Shown: piece by piece, positions 8,391-20,500 of the stretch
How positions within the stretch are numbered: position 1 is the stretch's first letter
Layout of the letters: every line of letters begins with the position of its first letter
From: JAGPCK01 sp041675505
GTDB taxonomy: Bacteria; Bacteroidota; Bacteroidia; UKL13-3
Assembly: GCA_041675505.1 (NCBI GenBank)
Contig: JBAYTR010000003.1
Span: forward strand, 186,001-250,000
Reading direction: 5' to 3'
Length of the DNA: 64,000 nucleotides
Notes under the pieces: model-generated
Told to the model about the DNA's origin: nothing
The model's input: the letters and a program-made list of their open reading frames with translations, nothing else
Database searches by the model: none
Position numbers and translations under genes: made by a program

Positions 8391-10394
8391 ATGTTGTATT
8401 TTAACCGCAGACTTCTTCTTTTATCTGTTTCAGTATTTTGGACCTTGCTTGCTATGGCTCAAAGTAAGGAGCAATGCCTGCGCGATAAAATTTTAACAGA
8501 ACAAACAGACACAGGCAGAGCATACTTGCTTGGGCAGTTGGCCTGGAATCTTAAGTTCAGTGATCCTGATGAGGCTTTTCGATTAGCAGAGGAAGAAATT
8601 AAGATTGCTGAAAAGTATAAGCATTTTGGCTACATGGCCGATGGCTATCGTATAAAGGGATTTATTCTGGTTGTACAGTCAAAATTGGTGGATGGCTTGA
8701 GTATGTATAATCTGGCATTGCAATATGCCCGAAAGGCAGGTAATAAAATTGAAGAGGCCTCTTGTTTAAGTCTGGTAGCCGGAATGTATCAGGATAAGGG
8801 TGACTATGACCAGGCATTGAGCTATTACCTGCATGGATTAAAAGTGGCTAAGCGCACTACTGACCACAACATGATTGCTATATTGTATAACAATACAGCG
8901 TCTCTTCTTGCCGAAGCCGGCCGGCCGGCCTCACAAAGTTTGCCCTATTTTCACAAAGCACTTATGCACGATACTTTAGTAAAGAAGGGGTCGTTTGCAG
9001 GTATGATCAGTATAAATATTGCCGCAGATTATCACCGTGCCGGAAATAAACCCATGAGTGAGCTTTACATCAGAAAGTCTATTAATTATGCTGAAAGAGA
9101 AGGCTCGGGCAGATACAACTATGCTACCATAAACTATGAAATAGGAAACATATACCTCGAATCAGGGAGGTATCAGGAAGCAGAAGAATATTTGACCGGC
9201 TCACTCAGAGTTTTGGATAGTTTGCAGATGCCCGATAACTCTTTGAGACCACTACTCGCATTATCAAAATTGTATATCAAGCAGCATACCATAGACAAAG
9301 CCGAAGTATGTGCGGAACGATTACTTAAAGATGCGATCAAACAACAGGCTAAATTCTATATGGGCGAAGCATACAAAGTGCTTTCGCAAATTGAACGGAG
9401 CAGAAAAAGGTATCAGCAGGCATTGGCTTACTACGAAATGTACACTCAATGGAACGATAGTGTTTTTAATGAAACCAAAGAGAGAAGTATAGCTAATGTG
9501 CAAGCTCAGGGCCTATTAAAACAAAAGGAGTTGGAGATGCGGTTGAATGTGAAGCAGCAGCATAGAGAGAACGATATCCTTAAAATGTCGAATAAAAATC
9601 TTCGTAATGAACGGATAATTGCTTTTGGTGCGGCCATCACTTTTCTGATATTGGGAATTTTTGTTTACACAGCTTATGCCGCCAAAAGAAAACAGAATAA
9701 ACAACTGGAGAAACAGCAACTCATTATTCAGAACCAATCCGTTGAAAAAGATGTTCTCATACGGGAGATACATCACCGGGTAAAAAATAATCTTCAGATT
9801 GTATCAAGTTTGTTGAATCTTCAGGCTAATTCAGTTACAGATAGAAGTGCTTTGGAAGCTTTACGCGAGAGCCATAACAGGGTCAAAACAATTTCTATCA
9901 TTCATCAGAAATTATACTCATTTGATGAGCTATCCGTTATTCTTCTCGAAGATTATATACAGCAATTGTGGAGTCACCTCAGGAAGGTATACAATGCCGG
10001 TCATATTGATGTAAGACTGAACATTGTACCCAAAGGGCTTATGCTGGATATGGAAAAGGCTATCCCTATCGGTTTAATTGTGAATGAATTAATCACCAAT
10101 ACGGTAAAATATGCATTTACCGAACATGCTCAGGATGCACACATTGATATTTCATGTTCAGATAATGGAGACGGTTTTTATACACTTACTGTTGCTGATA
10201 ATGGCAAAGGAATGCCGCAAGACTTTGACCCTGCCACCTCTCCTAATCTTGGCTACCGTATTATGAATGAGCTTTCCCGTCAATTAAAAGGTACGGCAAA
10301 GTTTTCAACCACTTCGGGCACCTGTTTTACCCTTGTTTTCCCCTATTCGGGTCATCCTGAAAAGTCGGCTGAGTATGACTTTATGGTGAAATAG
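8391..10394 (+). CDS. TPR-repeat sensor histidine kinase (HisKA_2 type)
   Basis: A 667-residue kinase. It has an N-terminal signal sequence ending near LAMAQS, then about 330 residues of tetratricopeptide repeats predicted to be periplasmic (for example YDQALSYYLHGLKVAK and YQEAEEYLTGSLRVL). A membrane helix lies around residues 406-428 (AAITFLILGIFVYTAYAA). The cytoplasmic HisKA_2 domain carries IREIHHRVKNNLQIVSSLL, and the HATPase_c domain carries VNELITNTVKYAF and VADNGKGMP. The HHRVKNNLQ box marks the HisKA_2/HWE group. The adjacent LytTR regulator, which has no other kinase beside it, is the probable partner. The ligand read by the TPR part is unknown. Confidence 0.92.
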   Translation: MLYFNRRLLLLSVSVFWTLLAMAQSKEQCLRDKILTEQTDTGRAYLLGQLAWNLKFSDPDEAFRLAEEEIKIAEKYKHFGYMADGYRIKGFILVVQSKLVDGLSMYNLALQYARKAGNKIEEASCLSLVAGMYQDKGDYDQALSYYLHGLKVAKRTTDHNMIAILYNNTASLLAEAGRPASQSLPYFHKALMHDTLVKKGSFAGMISINIAADYHRAGNKPMSELYIRKSINYAEREGSGRYNYATINYEIGNIYLESGRYQEAEEYLTGSLRVLDSLQMPDNSLRPLLALSKLYIKQHTIDKAEVCAERLLKDAIKQQAKFYMGEAYKVLSQIERSRKRYQQALAYYEMYTQWNDSVFNETKERSIANVQAQGLLKQKELEMRLNVKQQHRENDILKMSNKNLRNERIIAFGAAITFLILGIFVYTAYAAKRKQNKQLEKQQLIIQNQSVEKDVLIREIHHRVKNNLQIVSSLLNLQANSVTDRSALEALRESHNRVKTISIIHQKLYSFDELSVILLEDYIQQLWSHLRKVYNAGHIDVRLNIVPKGLMLDMEKAIPIGLIVNELITNTVKYAFTEHAQDAHIDISCSDNGDGFYTLTVADNGKGMPQDFDPATSPNLGYRIMNELSRQLKGTAKFSTTSGTCFTLVFPYSGHPEKSAEYDFMVK

Positions 10395-10424
10395 AATCTT
10401 TTCGCCCTCTTATAACACTTTCAT

Positions 10425-10451
10425 TGCATTTGGTACCTTTTTTTTGCCCCC
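10425..10451 (+). promoter_or_regulatory. Shared upstream motif, copy 2 (TGCATTTGGTA, 9 bases, TGCCCCC)
   Basis: Near copy of the element at 8292-8320, here about 100 bases before the secreted-protein gene that leads into the giant adhesin gene. A related CTTTTTTTTGCCCC string also occurs near 5890, before the PAS kinase. Confidence 0.35.
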
Positions 10452-10552
10452 TCAATGGAGATAGGGTAACATTGAAGTCATTTCCTAAAAACCATAGCCC
10501 TGTTATTAGTTATCAGGTAAAGATTTTAGGATTGAAAACACTAACCTGACTA

Positions 10553-11527
10553 ATGACCCGATTTTACAACGTTTTAAGCATTCAGTGCAAGAAGACTTTA
10601 TTACTCTTAGTGGTATTTTTATGTGCTGTTTCAGTTAATGCTCAAAAAAACCAATCAGTTCCATCAAAAGCAACTCAGGTTAATGAATTGAAAGGAGCAG
10701 AGCTTTTTTCAACTTTTAAGGGCAGAGGCGCTGTTCAGGCGCACCTTATAATTTATTACTCCTGCTTATCCGTTGCCCCCGACAAAGAGTATATATCTGT
10801 TTTCGAATCAATGAGTAATCGTTTGGTGCAAGTACTTGAACTTACGAAAGACACATCATTTGTTCAGAAGAACAATGTTTCAGCCCCATGTTTTAATGAA
10901 CAACAAACCTGCATCACTCAGGTGAGGTATTCAGCCGGGCTTGAACTTTCCTTACCTTATATGGACTATGACCTTACCTGGGGATACTGCTTTTTTGACC
11001 GCGGCTTGATTAATCTCAGCAACATGAACAGGCAAGGTTTTGTACTGATGAATCATTTGGTTAACCCTTCAAGTGCCGAAATCAATACCATGCCCTCTTT
11101 TCAACGTTTGTCGGGCCAATACCTTTGTAATAATTCTTCCATATCGTTTGAAACGGCTTTAAATAACACAGACAGTGATGAAGTGAGTTTTCACCTGATT
11201 GCACCTTTCTTTTATGCAGATGGAGTAAAGTACAATTACACTGCTCCTGAAAAGGGTATTGATGTAGCAAAAGCATTTTCAAATGCTGTTTATGCGGGTT
11301 CATTTCTTACCAATCAGGCACCATTTGAATCCGTTCAATATGCCAAAGGTTACTCAGCAGAGAAAATATTTCAAACGGGTAATTTTTCAATTAACAACAC
11401 TACTGGTAAAGTGGAAATTAAGGCCGGTAGTTTTGGTAAGTATTTAATAAGTATATCCGTTAAGGAGCACAGAAATAAAAAAGCTATTTCGGACCACAGT
11501 ATAGTCTTCATTACAGAAATTAGATAA
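10553..11527 (+). CDS. Secreted protein resembling the N-terminal domain of T9SS surface proteins
   Basis: A 324-residue protein with a signal peptide (hydrophobic core TLLLLVVFLCAVSVNA, cleavage after NAQ). The body resembles a domain often found at the N-terminus of Bacteroidota gliding-motility-associated cell-surface proteins. The pattern is an early cysteine pair, LSLPYMDYDLTWGYCFFDR, a segment like D.D.D.V.F.L..P, then YAKGYSAEKIF, and finally NNTTGKVEIKAGSFGKYLI followed by ISVKEHR. In those proteins a T9SS sorting domain usually follows; here there is none. The gene ends 16 bases before the giant adhesin gene and is probably cotranscribed with it. Direct function is unknown; an adhesin partner or chaperone is possible but unproven. 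Confidence 0.65.
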   Translation: MTRFYNVLSIQCKKTLLLLVVFLCAVSVNAQKNQSVPSKATQVNELKGAELFSTFKGRGAVQAHLIIYYSCLSVAPDKEYISVFESMSNRLVQVLELTKDTSFVQKNNVSAPCFNEQQTCITQVRYSAGLELSLPYMDYDLTWGYCFFDRGLINLSNMNRQGFVLMNHLVNPSSAEINTMPSFQRLSGQYLCNNSSISFETALNNTDSDEVSFHLIAPFFYADGVKYNYTAPEKGIDVAKAFSNAVYAGSFLTNQAPFESVQYAKGYSAEKIFQTGNFSINNTTGKVEIKAGSFGKYLISISVKEHRNKKAISDHSIVFITEIR

Positions 11528-11543
11528 CAACAAACAATAACCC

Positions 11544-14500
11544 ATGATAAAAAATCAGATTTTCAAAAAAGTATGCCGACTGGCAATGCTTTTTTTTCTA
11601 CTCACCTCCGGGCTTAAAGGTTCGGCTGCTACCTACTATTGGGTAGGCGGAACAGGTGTGTGGACCGACCTTACGCATTGGGCAACCAGTTCGGGAGGTA
11701 GTGTAAACCCTGCTATTGTACCTACGCCAATTGATGATGTGGTATTTGATGCTAACTCATTCAGTTCATCAGGCGGAACGGTAACAATTAACTTTGAAGG
11801 CTTTTGTAAAGACTTTATTGTTACCAGCGGCATTACCTCTAATGTTACATTCAACTTTACTGCAGGTATAAATGCAGCGAATGTGTTCAACATTAATCCG
11901 TCAAGAAAAATTACATGGAATCAGTTATCCAGAATAACTGCCGGAACAGGGGCCACATTCAGGAAGACCAATTTTACCATGAACTCAGGTCTGATACAAA
12001 TATTTGCAGGTAATCTCAACTTGTTAGATTCTACTTATTTTGTAAAATCAGGCAATAGTGATAACACTAAAATTGATGCAGGTACTTTGGTACTTGACGG
12101 TACATCAAAGTTTACGCAAAACAAAGGCTACTTCTATACCAACCAGGGTGATGTGGTTGTTCCGGCAGGAGCAACATTTTATTCATCAGCCTATACACAT
12201 TACATTAAGAACGGTTCATTTGTAGGTCAACCCTTAGCTGTTATTACTATTGACGGTCAGTGGGAAATTACTAATGGTGGTTTTGATGTAAACAGCCGTG
12301 CTTTTTATACCAAAAACGCCAGCTACTCGGGTTTGCCAAATAACACAGGTGGTTATATGTATTTTTATGCTACCCACAGCGGTACGTACAATATTCGCGG
12401 TGGTAATAAAGATATGCACCGTATAGAGTTAGGTGGCGCCAACCATAATGTAGAGTATAAATTACAAGATACATTAAAGGTAACTGCACTGGGTGCGGGA
12501 ATTTATCCTAATGCAAATAAGTTTATTTCAAACGGTTTTCCTTTTAGCACTACCTATTTCTGGGCATGGTCAGGTAATCCGGTAACTGTTGATTTAACAG
12601 GTACAGATACTGCAACAATTACTTACCAGTTTGGTCTTTATCCAAACACCAATACAACATATATAAATGGTGACGCTACCATTAAATTTAACGGCACCAA
12701 TAATTTCATCTTTTATCCGGGCAACAAAACTTTCAGAGATGTAGTGTTTAATGCAACAGCAACTTATGCAACTCAGATTTATTCAGTATATGGCGGAACT
12801 TTCAGAGATGTATTGATTAACGCATATGGTCAGCAATATTTAGAGATGAATTCCAGCAGCGTATTTCGTAATTTCACTGTAAATCACTTAAGTACTACCT
12901 CCTCCTTTTATGCACCTAAACTTAAATTTTACAGCCCGAATGCATTCAGGGGAACTTTCAGAACAACAAGTGCCGGTACCGGTATTCGTCCAAGTATAGA
13001 GTTTCTGAATACAGACTCATTTGGTACAATCGATGTAGGCAATATAAGTGAGATGATTTTAGGATCAGGCTCTACACAGTACTACGGAAATTTTACAGCC
13101 ATTAACGGTACTTGCCAACAAACAGTTCTCATTCGCAGTTCAAGCGGTGGCTCAAAAGCCTACATGCGCCAGAATTCAGGAGCTGTTTCTGTTAACTGGG
13201 CACAATTACAAGATATTGACGGTGCAGGTGGTGCTACATTTACAGCAACCAACACCATTAACTTAGGTAATGTTAGCGGTTGGAACATCAGCACTATTCC
13301 TGCTCAGAATTTTTACTGGATAGGTGGAACAGGTAACTGGAGTGATCCTGCGCATTGGTCGCTCACTTCAGGCGGAACTGCAGGCTGCGCTATACCAAGC
13401 CGTATTGATAATGTTTTCTTTGATGCCAACTCGTATACTGCATCCAATCAATATTGCACTGTAGATGTAAATGCTGAATGTAAGAATTTGAACTGGACAG
13501 GTATTACAACCGGTGCAGGAATTAACGGAAGTCAGCAGTTAAATGTTTTCGGATCCCTTAAACTGGATGCGAACATGAACTTCAACTACACCGGTAATTT
13601 ATATTTCCAAGCCGTTAATACCGGTAACACTATTGAGACACAAAATAAAACACTTCCTTGTCAGGTTTATTTCCAAGGTCAAAACCAAACCTCGGGTGAG
13701 TGGAGATTACTTGATAAGCTGACAACTACCAGCACAGTATATTTGAATTACGGAACATTCAAATCCAATGGCCATAATCTGGACATTAATTCTTTTCAAT
13801 CCGGTTCAGGCGGAGCGGCTACAGCTGACTTTACAGGAGGTACTACACTTATTAAAGTAAACAACTATTGGTACATATATTACACCATACTTAAAATTGG
13901 CTCTGCAGATATTTTGATGCAGGGAAATAATTATTTACAGTTTAACTCTTATGGCTCTGCAACAGGCGTAAATCGCCCCAGATATAATACTGTAACTATT
14001 GATAATCAAAATACATCAAATTACTATAACTACTATCAGGGTATGAACAATACCATGGCTAACTTTATAGTGAAGCATAATGGTGACGGTACTTTTTATG
14101 ATTACAATCAGGGAGGTGACTCTATTGCAAATGCAACCTTCACCTTTGGTCGTGACTTTCAAACGACAAATTCATATTATTATATGTATGGATACGGTGC
14201 AACAAAGTACTACGGTAATCTGACTTTCAACGGAACAGGAGCCAACCTTCCCCGCTTGGATTTGTATTACCCTATTGTGGCTAAAAAACTTACTATTAAT
14301 AATCTGGGTACATTCAAATTCAATCCATCATACGCTTGTACAATCGATACGTTGATTGTTAACGGTACCTGTTTATACAGAACCAGTGTTGGTTCTATGT
14401 CGGCAGGTAATCAGGCTACATTGAATAATGTTAAATGGGCTGTTGCGACTTACGCTAACATTGCTGATTTGAAATTAAACGGTGGAGGCACTTACTCAGG

Positions 14501-17500
14501 AACAAATTCTGTGTTATTGGGTAACGTAACCAACTGGACCATGAGCAGCACACCTACTAACTACTATTGGGTAGCAGGTGCAGGTAACTGGAACGATGTA
14601 AACCACTGGTCAAATACCAGCGGTGGAAGTCCGGCCGGTTGTTTACCTGGTGCAGGCGACAATGTGTTCTTTGATGTGAATTCATTTACCGCAGCCAACC
14701 AAACAGTGAATCTTAACGTAAACGGATATTGCAATAACATGGTTTGGAACAACGTAAATAACCCCCGTTTTTCAGGAGGCTATGAATTGCACGTTTACGG
14801 ATCTATGGTTCTTGCACCAAATCTTACATGGCAACAAACCGGATTTGTATATTTTGATTCGCGCAAAAACGGAAATACAATAAATACCAACGGTGTTAAA
14901 ATGTACCGCGCACAGTTCTACGGAGAAGGCGGATATCTTGGTGAATGGACTTTACAGAATAACCTTACAGTAACAGATGAACTTTACCTGCGTTCAGGTA
15001 AATTTATTTCTGCGGGTTATCAGGTAAATGCCCGTTCAATTACCAATGACTACAATGACTCTAGAATTACACTTGATTTCACCGGTACTGATACCATCTA
15101 TGCTAGTCATGAAGTGAGGTTCTCTTCACTACCCACTGCGATGATGAGCGGTACAAATATCAAGTTTACCAATTCATACAATAATACTAACCGTTTGTAT
15201 GGTGGAAATAAAACATTTAAGGATGTACAATTTAACCACACCTACAATAACGGATTAAGCGGACCTACTATCGAGGTTTATGACAACAACACCTTCCGTA
15301 ACGTAACATTAAGTACCATCGGGTGGCCTGCTATTACCTTCTCAGGTTCAAACGTATTTAATGACGTTACTTACAATTTCAATAATGCCACTACCAATAT
15401 TCCTACTGTTACCTATCAGGGAGCGAATACATTTAATAACCTTACAGTAACTTCTACCGGAAACGGTGGTCCTTACCTGAGTCTGAATCAAAACAACAGT
15501 TTCAATTCATTAATTGCTGCCGGGTTGGGTACACGCTTATTACTTGGAGCATCAACTACTCAAACAGTAAATAGTTTGCTTGCTCTTGGTAACGGAAGTT
15601 ATCCTGTAATTGTAAAATCACAAACACAGGGTACACAGGCAACACTTTACAAACCATCAGGAAAAGTTTGTCTTGATTTTGTATTGATGCAGGACATTAA
15701 AGCAAGCGGATTGCCAAATGGTTCAGGTGGTATACAAACTACCTTCTTTGCCGGTGCAAGCAGCGTTAACTTAGGTAACAATACCAACTGGAACTTCAGT
15801 TCATGTAACGCGTTCTATTGGGTAGGTGATAACGGTAACTGGTCAGATTATGCTAATCACTGGGCTACTTCATCAGGAGGTACCACTTTCCAAACTACAG
15901 TTCCCGGAGCAAATGATGATGTGTACTTTGATGCCAACTCATTTACTACAGGTGGTCGTACAGTAAATGTTGACGTATCAACAGTTAATGTTCGCGACAT
16001 GAAATGGGGATCAGCAACATACAATCCTACTTTTACCGGAAATACAGAAATTCGTGTATACGGTGATCTGGAACTGATTTCTAACATGAACCAGAATTTT
16101 ACCGGTGAGTGGAAGTTTATGGCTTCAGATACGGGCCACGTGTTGAACAGCGGAGGCAAGAGCATGACCAATGTTAGCTTCATCGGTGGAAACTCAGGAG
16201 CAGGAGCATGGAAACTTTTGAATCCGTTAAATGTATCCAACAACCTGAATTTTGATAACGGAACATTAATATCAAATAATAAAGACATCAATACAAAGAA
16301 CTTCAACAGTACCACAAGCAACACACGTTCATTGCAACTGGGAAGCTCAACGGTAACTGTTTTGAACGGTAGCTGGAATCCGGCCACACTTACCAACGCA
16401 CAGTTGGTGGAAGGAACATCTACTATTGTAATGACAGGAACAGGAAGTTCTTCAGCATTCTACGGTAACAACCTTACCTACAATAACGTAACTTTTACTA
16501 CTACGGGTACATTGGCTGCTTCTCTTGCAGGTTCAAATACCTTTAATACACTTAAAGTAGAAAAAGGTCTTACGCTATCTGTAGAGTCAGCTAATCAGAA
16601 TATGAATCAACTGGTGGCTAATGGTACCTGCGCAAATCTGATTAACATTAAATCTTCAACTGCAGGCACACAAGCCACATTTACTAAAACAAGTGGTGTT
16701 GTTAATGCCACTTTCCTTAATCTTACAGATATCAAAGCACAAGGTGATGCCACTTTTAACGCCAACTACAGTAATAATATCAGCAACAACACCGGTTGGA
16801 ATTTTACAACTCCTCCAAGTCTGAATGTTACAGTAAGCACTACCGATGTAAGTTGTACTTCCAACAACAACGGTACAGCAACAGTTACTTCAGTAACCGG
16901 TGGTATTTCACCCTACAGTTATTTGTGGTCAACAACTGAAACTACTCCGGGCATCAGCAATCTGATACCGGGCACCTACACCGTTAAAGTAACGGATTCG
17001 GCAGGTTGTTTCTTAACACAAAATGTGGTTGCTATCAATACACCTTCCTACATTTCAGCGGTGCCTTTCTCAGCATCAGCAGTTGATGTTTGTTTAGGTA
17101 CAACAATTAATTTCACAGCGGGTTCACCTGCTCAAACCGTAACAGGTTACAAATGGAACTTTGGTGATTTCACTACTACTACAGTGCAGAACCCGAGTAA
17201 AACTTACACTACCGGTGGTACATATCAGGTAACACTTCAGTACCTTGATTCGGGAGGATGTCCTGCAACAGTGAGCAAAACAATCCGTGTTTCTGACATC
17301 AGCAGATCAATAGCAAGTAGTAATGTTCAGTGTTTTGGAACAGGTGATGGTTCAATTACCATTACTGCAACAGGCGGAGTTCAACCATTACAATACTCTA
17401 TTGATAACGGAACTACTTACGTAAGCTCAGGTGCATTTACTAATCTGGCACCGGGTACTTACCAGGTGAAAGTAAAAGATTCAATCAACTGCACTACCAG

Positions 17501-20500
17501 TGCTACAGCAGTTACAATCACTCAGCCTTCAGGTGTTCTGGCACAAACCAATACTCCTACAGGTACATCTTGTCAGGGTACTTCGGATGGTTCAATAGTG
17601 TTCAGCGCTACAGGAGGAACAACTCCGTATAACTATTCCATCAACAACGGAATTTTGTTTGTAACAGGTAACAGTTTCCAGAATCTTACTTCCGGTACAT
17701 ATAATCTGGTAGTACGTGATGCAAGAAATTGCGCAACTTCGGCTCAAACAATTAATCTTTCTGTTTACGATACTGTGAAGCCGGTAATTATTTGCCCTTC
17801 TAATGTTTCAGTAGGTCCTGATTCAGGATCTTGTTCAGCAAATGTTAACATAGCTGCACCTTCAACGGCAGATAATTGCGGTGTAGCATCAGTTGTCAAT
17901 AATTTCAACAACACCGGAAACGCAAGTGGCTCATATCCTATTGGTACTACCAATGTGGTATGGACCGTAACTGACGTTAACAACAATACCAAAACCTGTA
18001 CACAAACAGTTCATGTGAGTGGGTTGTCAATTCAAACCTCAAATGGCGGACCGGTTTGTGTTCGTGATACGATTAAACTGTATGCCAACGGAGGAGTTTC
18101 TTATTCGTGGACAGGTCCTAACGGATTTACATCAACTCAGCAGAACCCTGTTATTCTAAATGCAACTGCAGCCATGGCCGGAACTTACACGGTAACGGTG
18201 GTGAATGCACAGAATTGTTCAGGTACAGGTTCTACAAGTGTTACAGTGAATGCACTTCCTGTACTAACAGCAACCAATAATGGTCCGGTATGTGAAGGCG
18301 GAACAGTTAACCTGAGTGCTTCAGGTGCAGTTTCATACATCTGGTCGGGCCCGAACAGTTTTGCAGCAACTACGCAGAATACATCAAAAAGTAATCTTCA
18401 GGTGAGTGACAGTGGTACATATACTGTAAAAGGAACGGGAGCAAACGGATGTCGTGATGATGTTTCAACATCAGTTGCGGTGAAGCCATTACCGGCATCA
18501 ACTATTACTTCTGCGTCAGACGCATTTTGTACAGGCGGGTCATTACTACTAAATGCAAATACAGGTAGCGGATTAACTTATGTATGGCGTAAAGACGGAA
18601 GCACCATCAGCGGAGCAACCTCTTCTAACTATACAGCTACAACGGCAGGAAGCTATACATTAATAGTTACCTCCAATGGTTGTTCTAAGACCTCGGCAGC
18701 AAAAGTGGTAACTATCAATACTAACCCATCACTTTCTATTGCACCGGCAACTGCGGTAACCTGCGCAGGCAGTCCGCTTACTTTAACCGGCAGCAATAAC
18801 GTTGCTACCACACGTACCTACAATATTGCATTAAGCAATCTTATCAACCAAGGCTCTAGTTGTGCTACAGGTTCATACTATAATGGTTGCAGTAGCCAAT
18901 CACCCGGATTTAGCTGGGTGGATATAGGCACAGGATCTGTAACCAATGTTCAGATTACTTTCGCTATTGGGGTAGAGTGTCACAACGGATTTACACACAC
19001 AACAACTTTGAACTCAGTTGCAGGACCGTCATTTGCACAAACACCGGGATGGTGCCAATGCGCAGGACAGGCTTCTTCAACGGCTTCGAATGTTACCTTG
19101 AATTTTGCTAATCCTAATTACAATAGCGGATCTACCAATACATTCTATATAGGTAATGTAAACACGTGCATGGGCTTTATTCAAACAGCAGCGCTTAACA
19201 ACAGCTTTGCTGTAGTTACAGTAACTTATGCAGGTAGCGGTTCAAGCATTGCTTCATGGTCATGGACACCTGGCGGAGACACTACTGCTTCAAAAACAGT
19301 AAGTCCTACCACAACTACCACATATTCATTAACCGGAACAACTGCTGCGGGATGTAGTACAACAGTTTCGAAAACAGTTACTGTTAATGCATTGCCTGCT
19401 GCACCTACAGCTAACAATGCAGCCCGTTGCAGCACCGGTTCAGTTACAGTTTCGGCTTCAGTAACAGCAGGCAACACAGTTGACTGGTATGCAAATGCTA
19501 CAGGAGGATCTCCTTTGGCCAGTGGTACAATTAATTATACCACACCTGCAATTTCAGCAACTACAGTTTATTATGCGGAGACCAGAAACACAACTACCGG
19601 ATGTAAATCAAGCACACGTACTGCAGTTACTGCTACCGTAAATAGTTTACCTACTGCAAGTATTTCAGCGGGAGGCTCAACCTCATTCTGTCCGGGTGGC
19701 AGTGTGTTGTTGACATCTTCAGCAGCTTCTTCATATCTGTGGAGTAACAATACTACAGGATCAACACTTACAGTAACCTCATCAGGTAACTATTCTGTTA
19801 CTGTTACAGACGCTAATAATTGTTCAGCAACATCAGCACCTGTAACGGTTTGGGTGGGCGATACCATTAAACCTACGGTTACTTGCAAAACAGACACCGT
19901 TCTTCTAAATGCCAGTGGTACAGCTACCATTACAGCATCAAATGTAGTAGCAGCTTCTGCTGATAACTGCGGTAACCCATCTATCTCTCTGAGTATATCT
20001 TCATTTACTGCGGCTAATGTTGGAAACAACACAGTTATAGTGACTGCAACAGATGGATCAAACAATATATCGAGATGTACTACCAACGTGTATGTAATTG
20101 AACCGGCACCGGTTGCTTTATGTAAAAATGCAACGTTGTATCTTAATGCAGCGGGTAATGTTGTTTTAACACCTTCAGCAATTGATAACGGAAGTTACAG
20201 TTTGGTTGGTATTTCCAACAGAACAGTGAGCAAGAACACTTTTGATTGCAGTAACGTAGGAGCTAACTCGGTAACGTTAACAGTATATAATTCCTTCAAC
20301 AAGGATGCAAGTTGTACAGCAACTGTTACTATTATAGATTCTATCAAACCCACAGTTAATACGCAAAATTACACCTTATATCTTGGTGCAAATGGAGCAG
20401 GATCATTAGCAGTATCTAATATCGACAACGGTTCATCAGATGCTTGCGGTATTGCTTCACGCACTTTGAGCAAAACTTCATTTGATTGCACTAACGTTGG

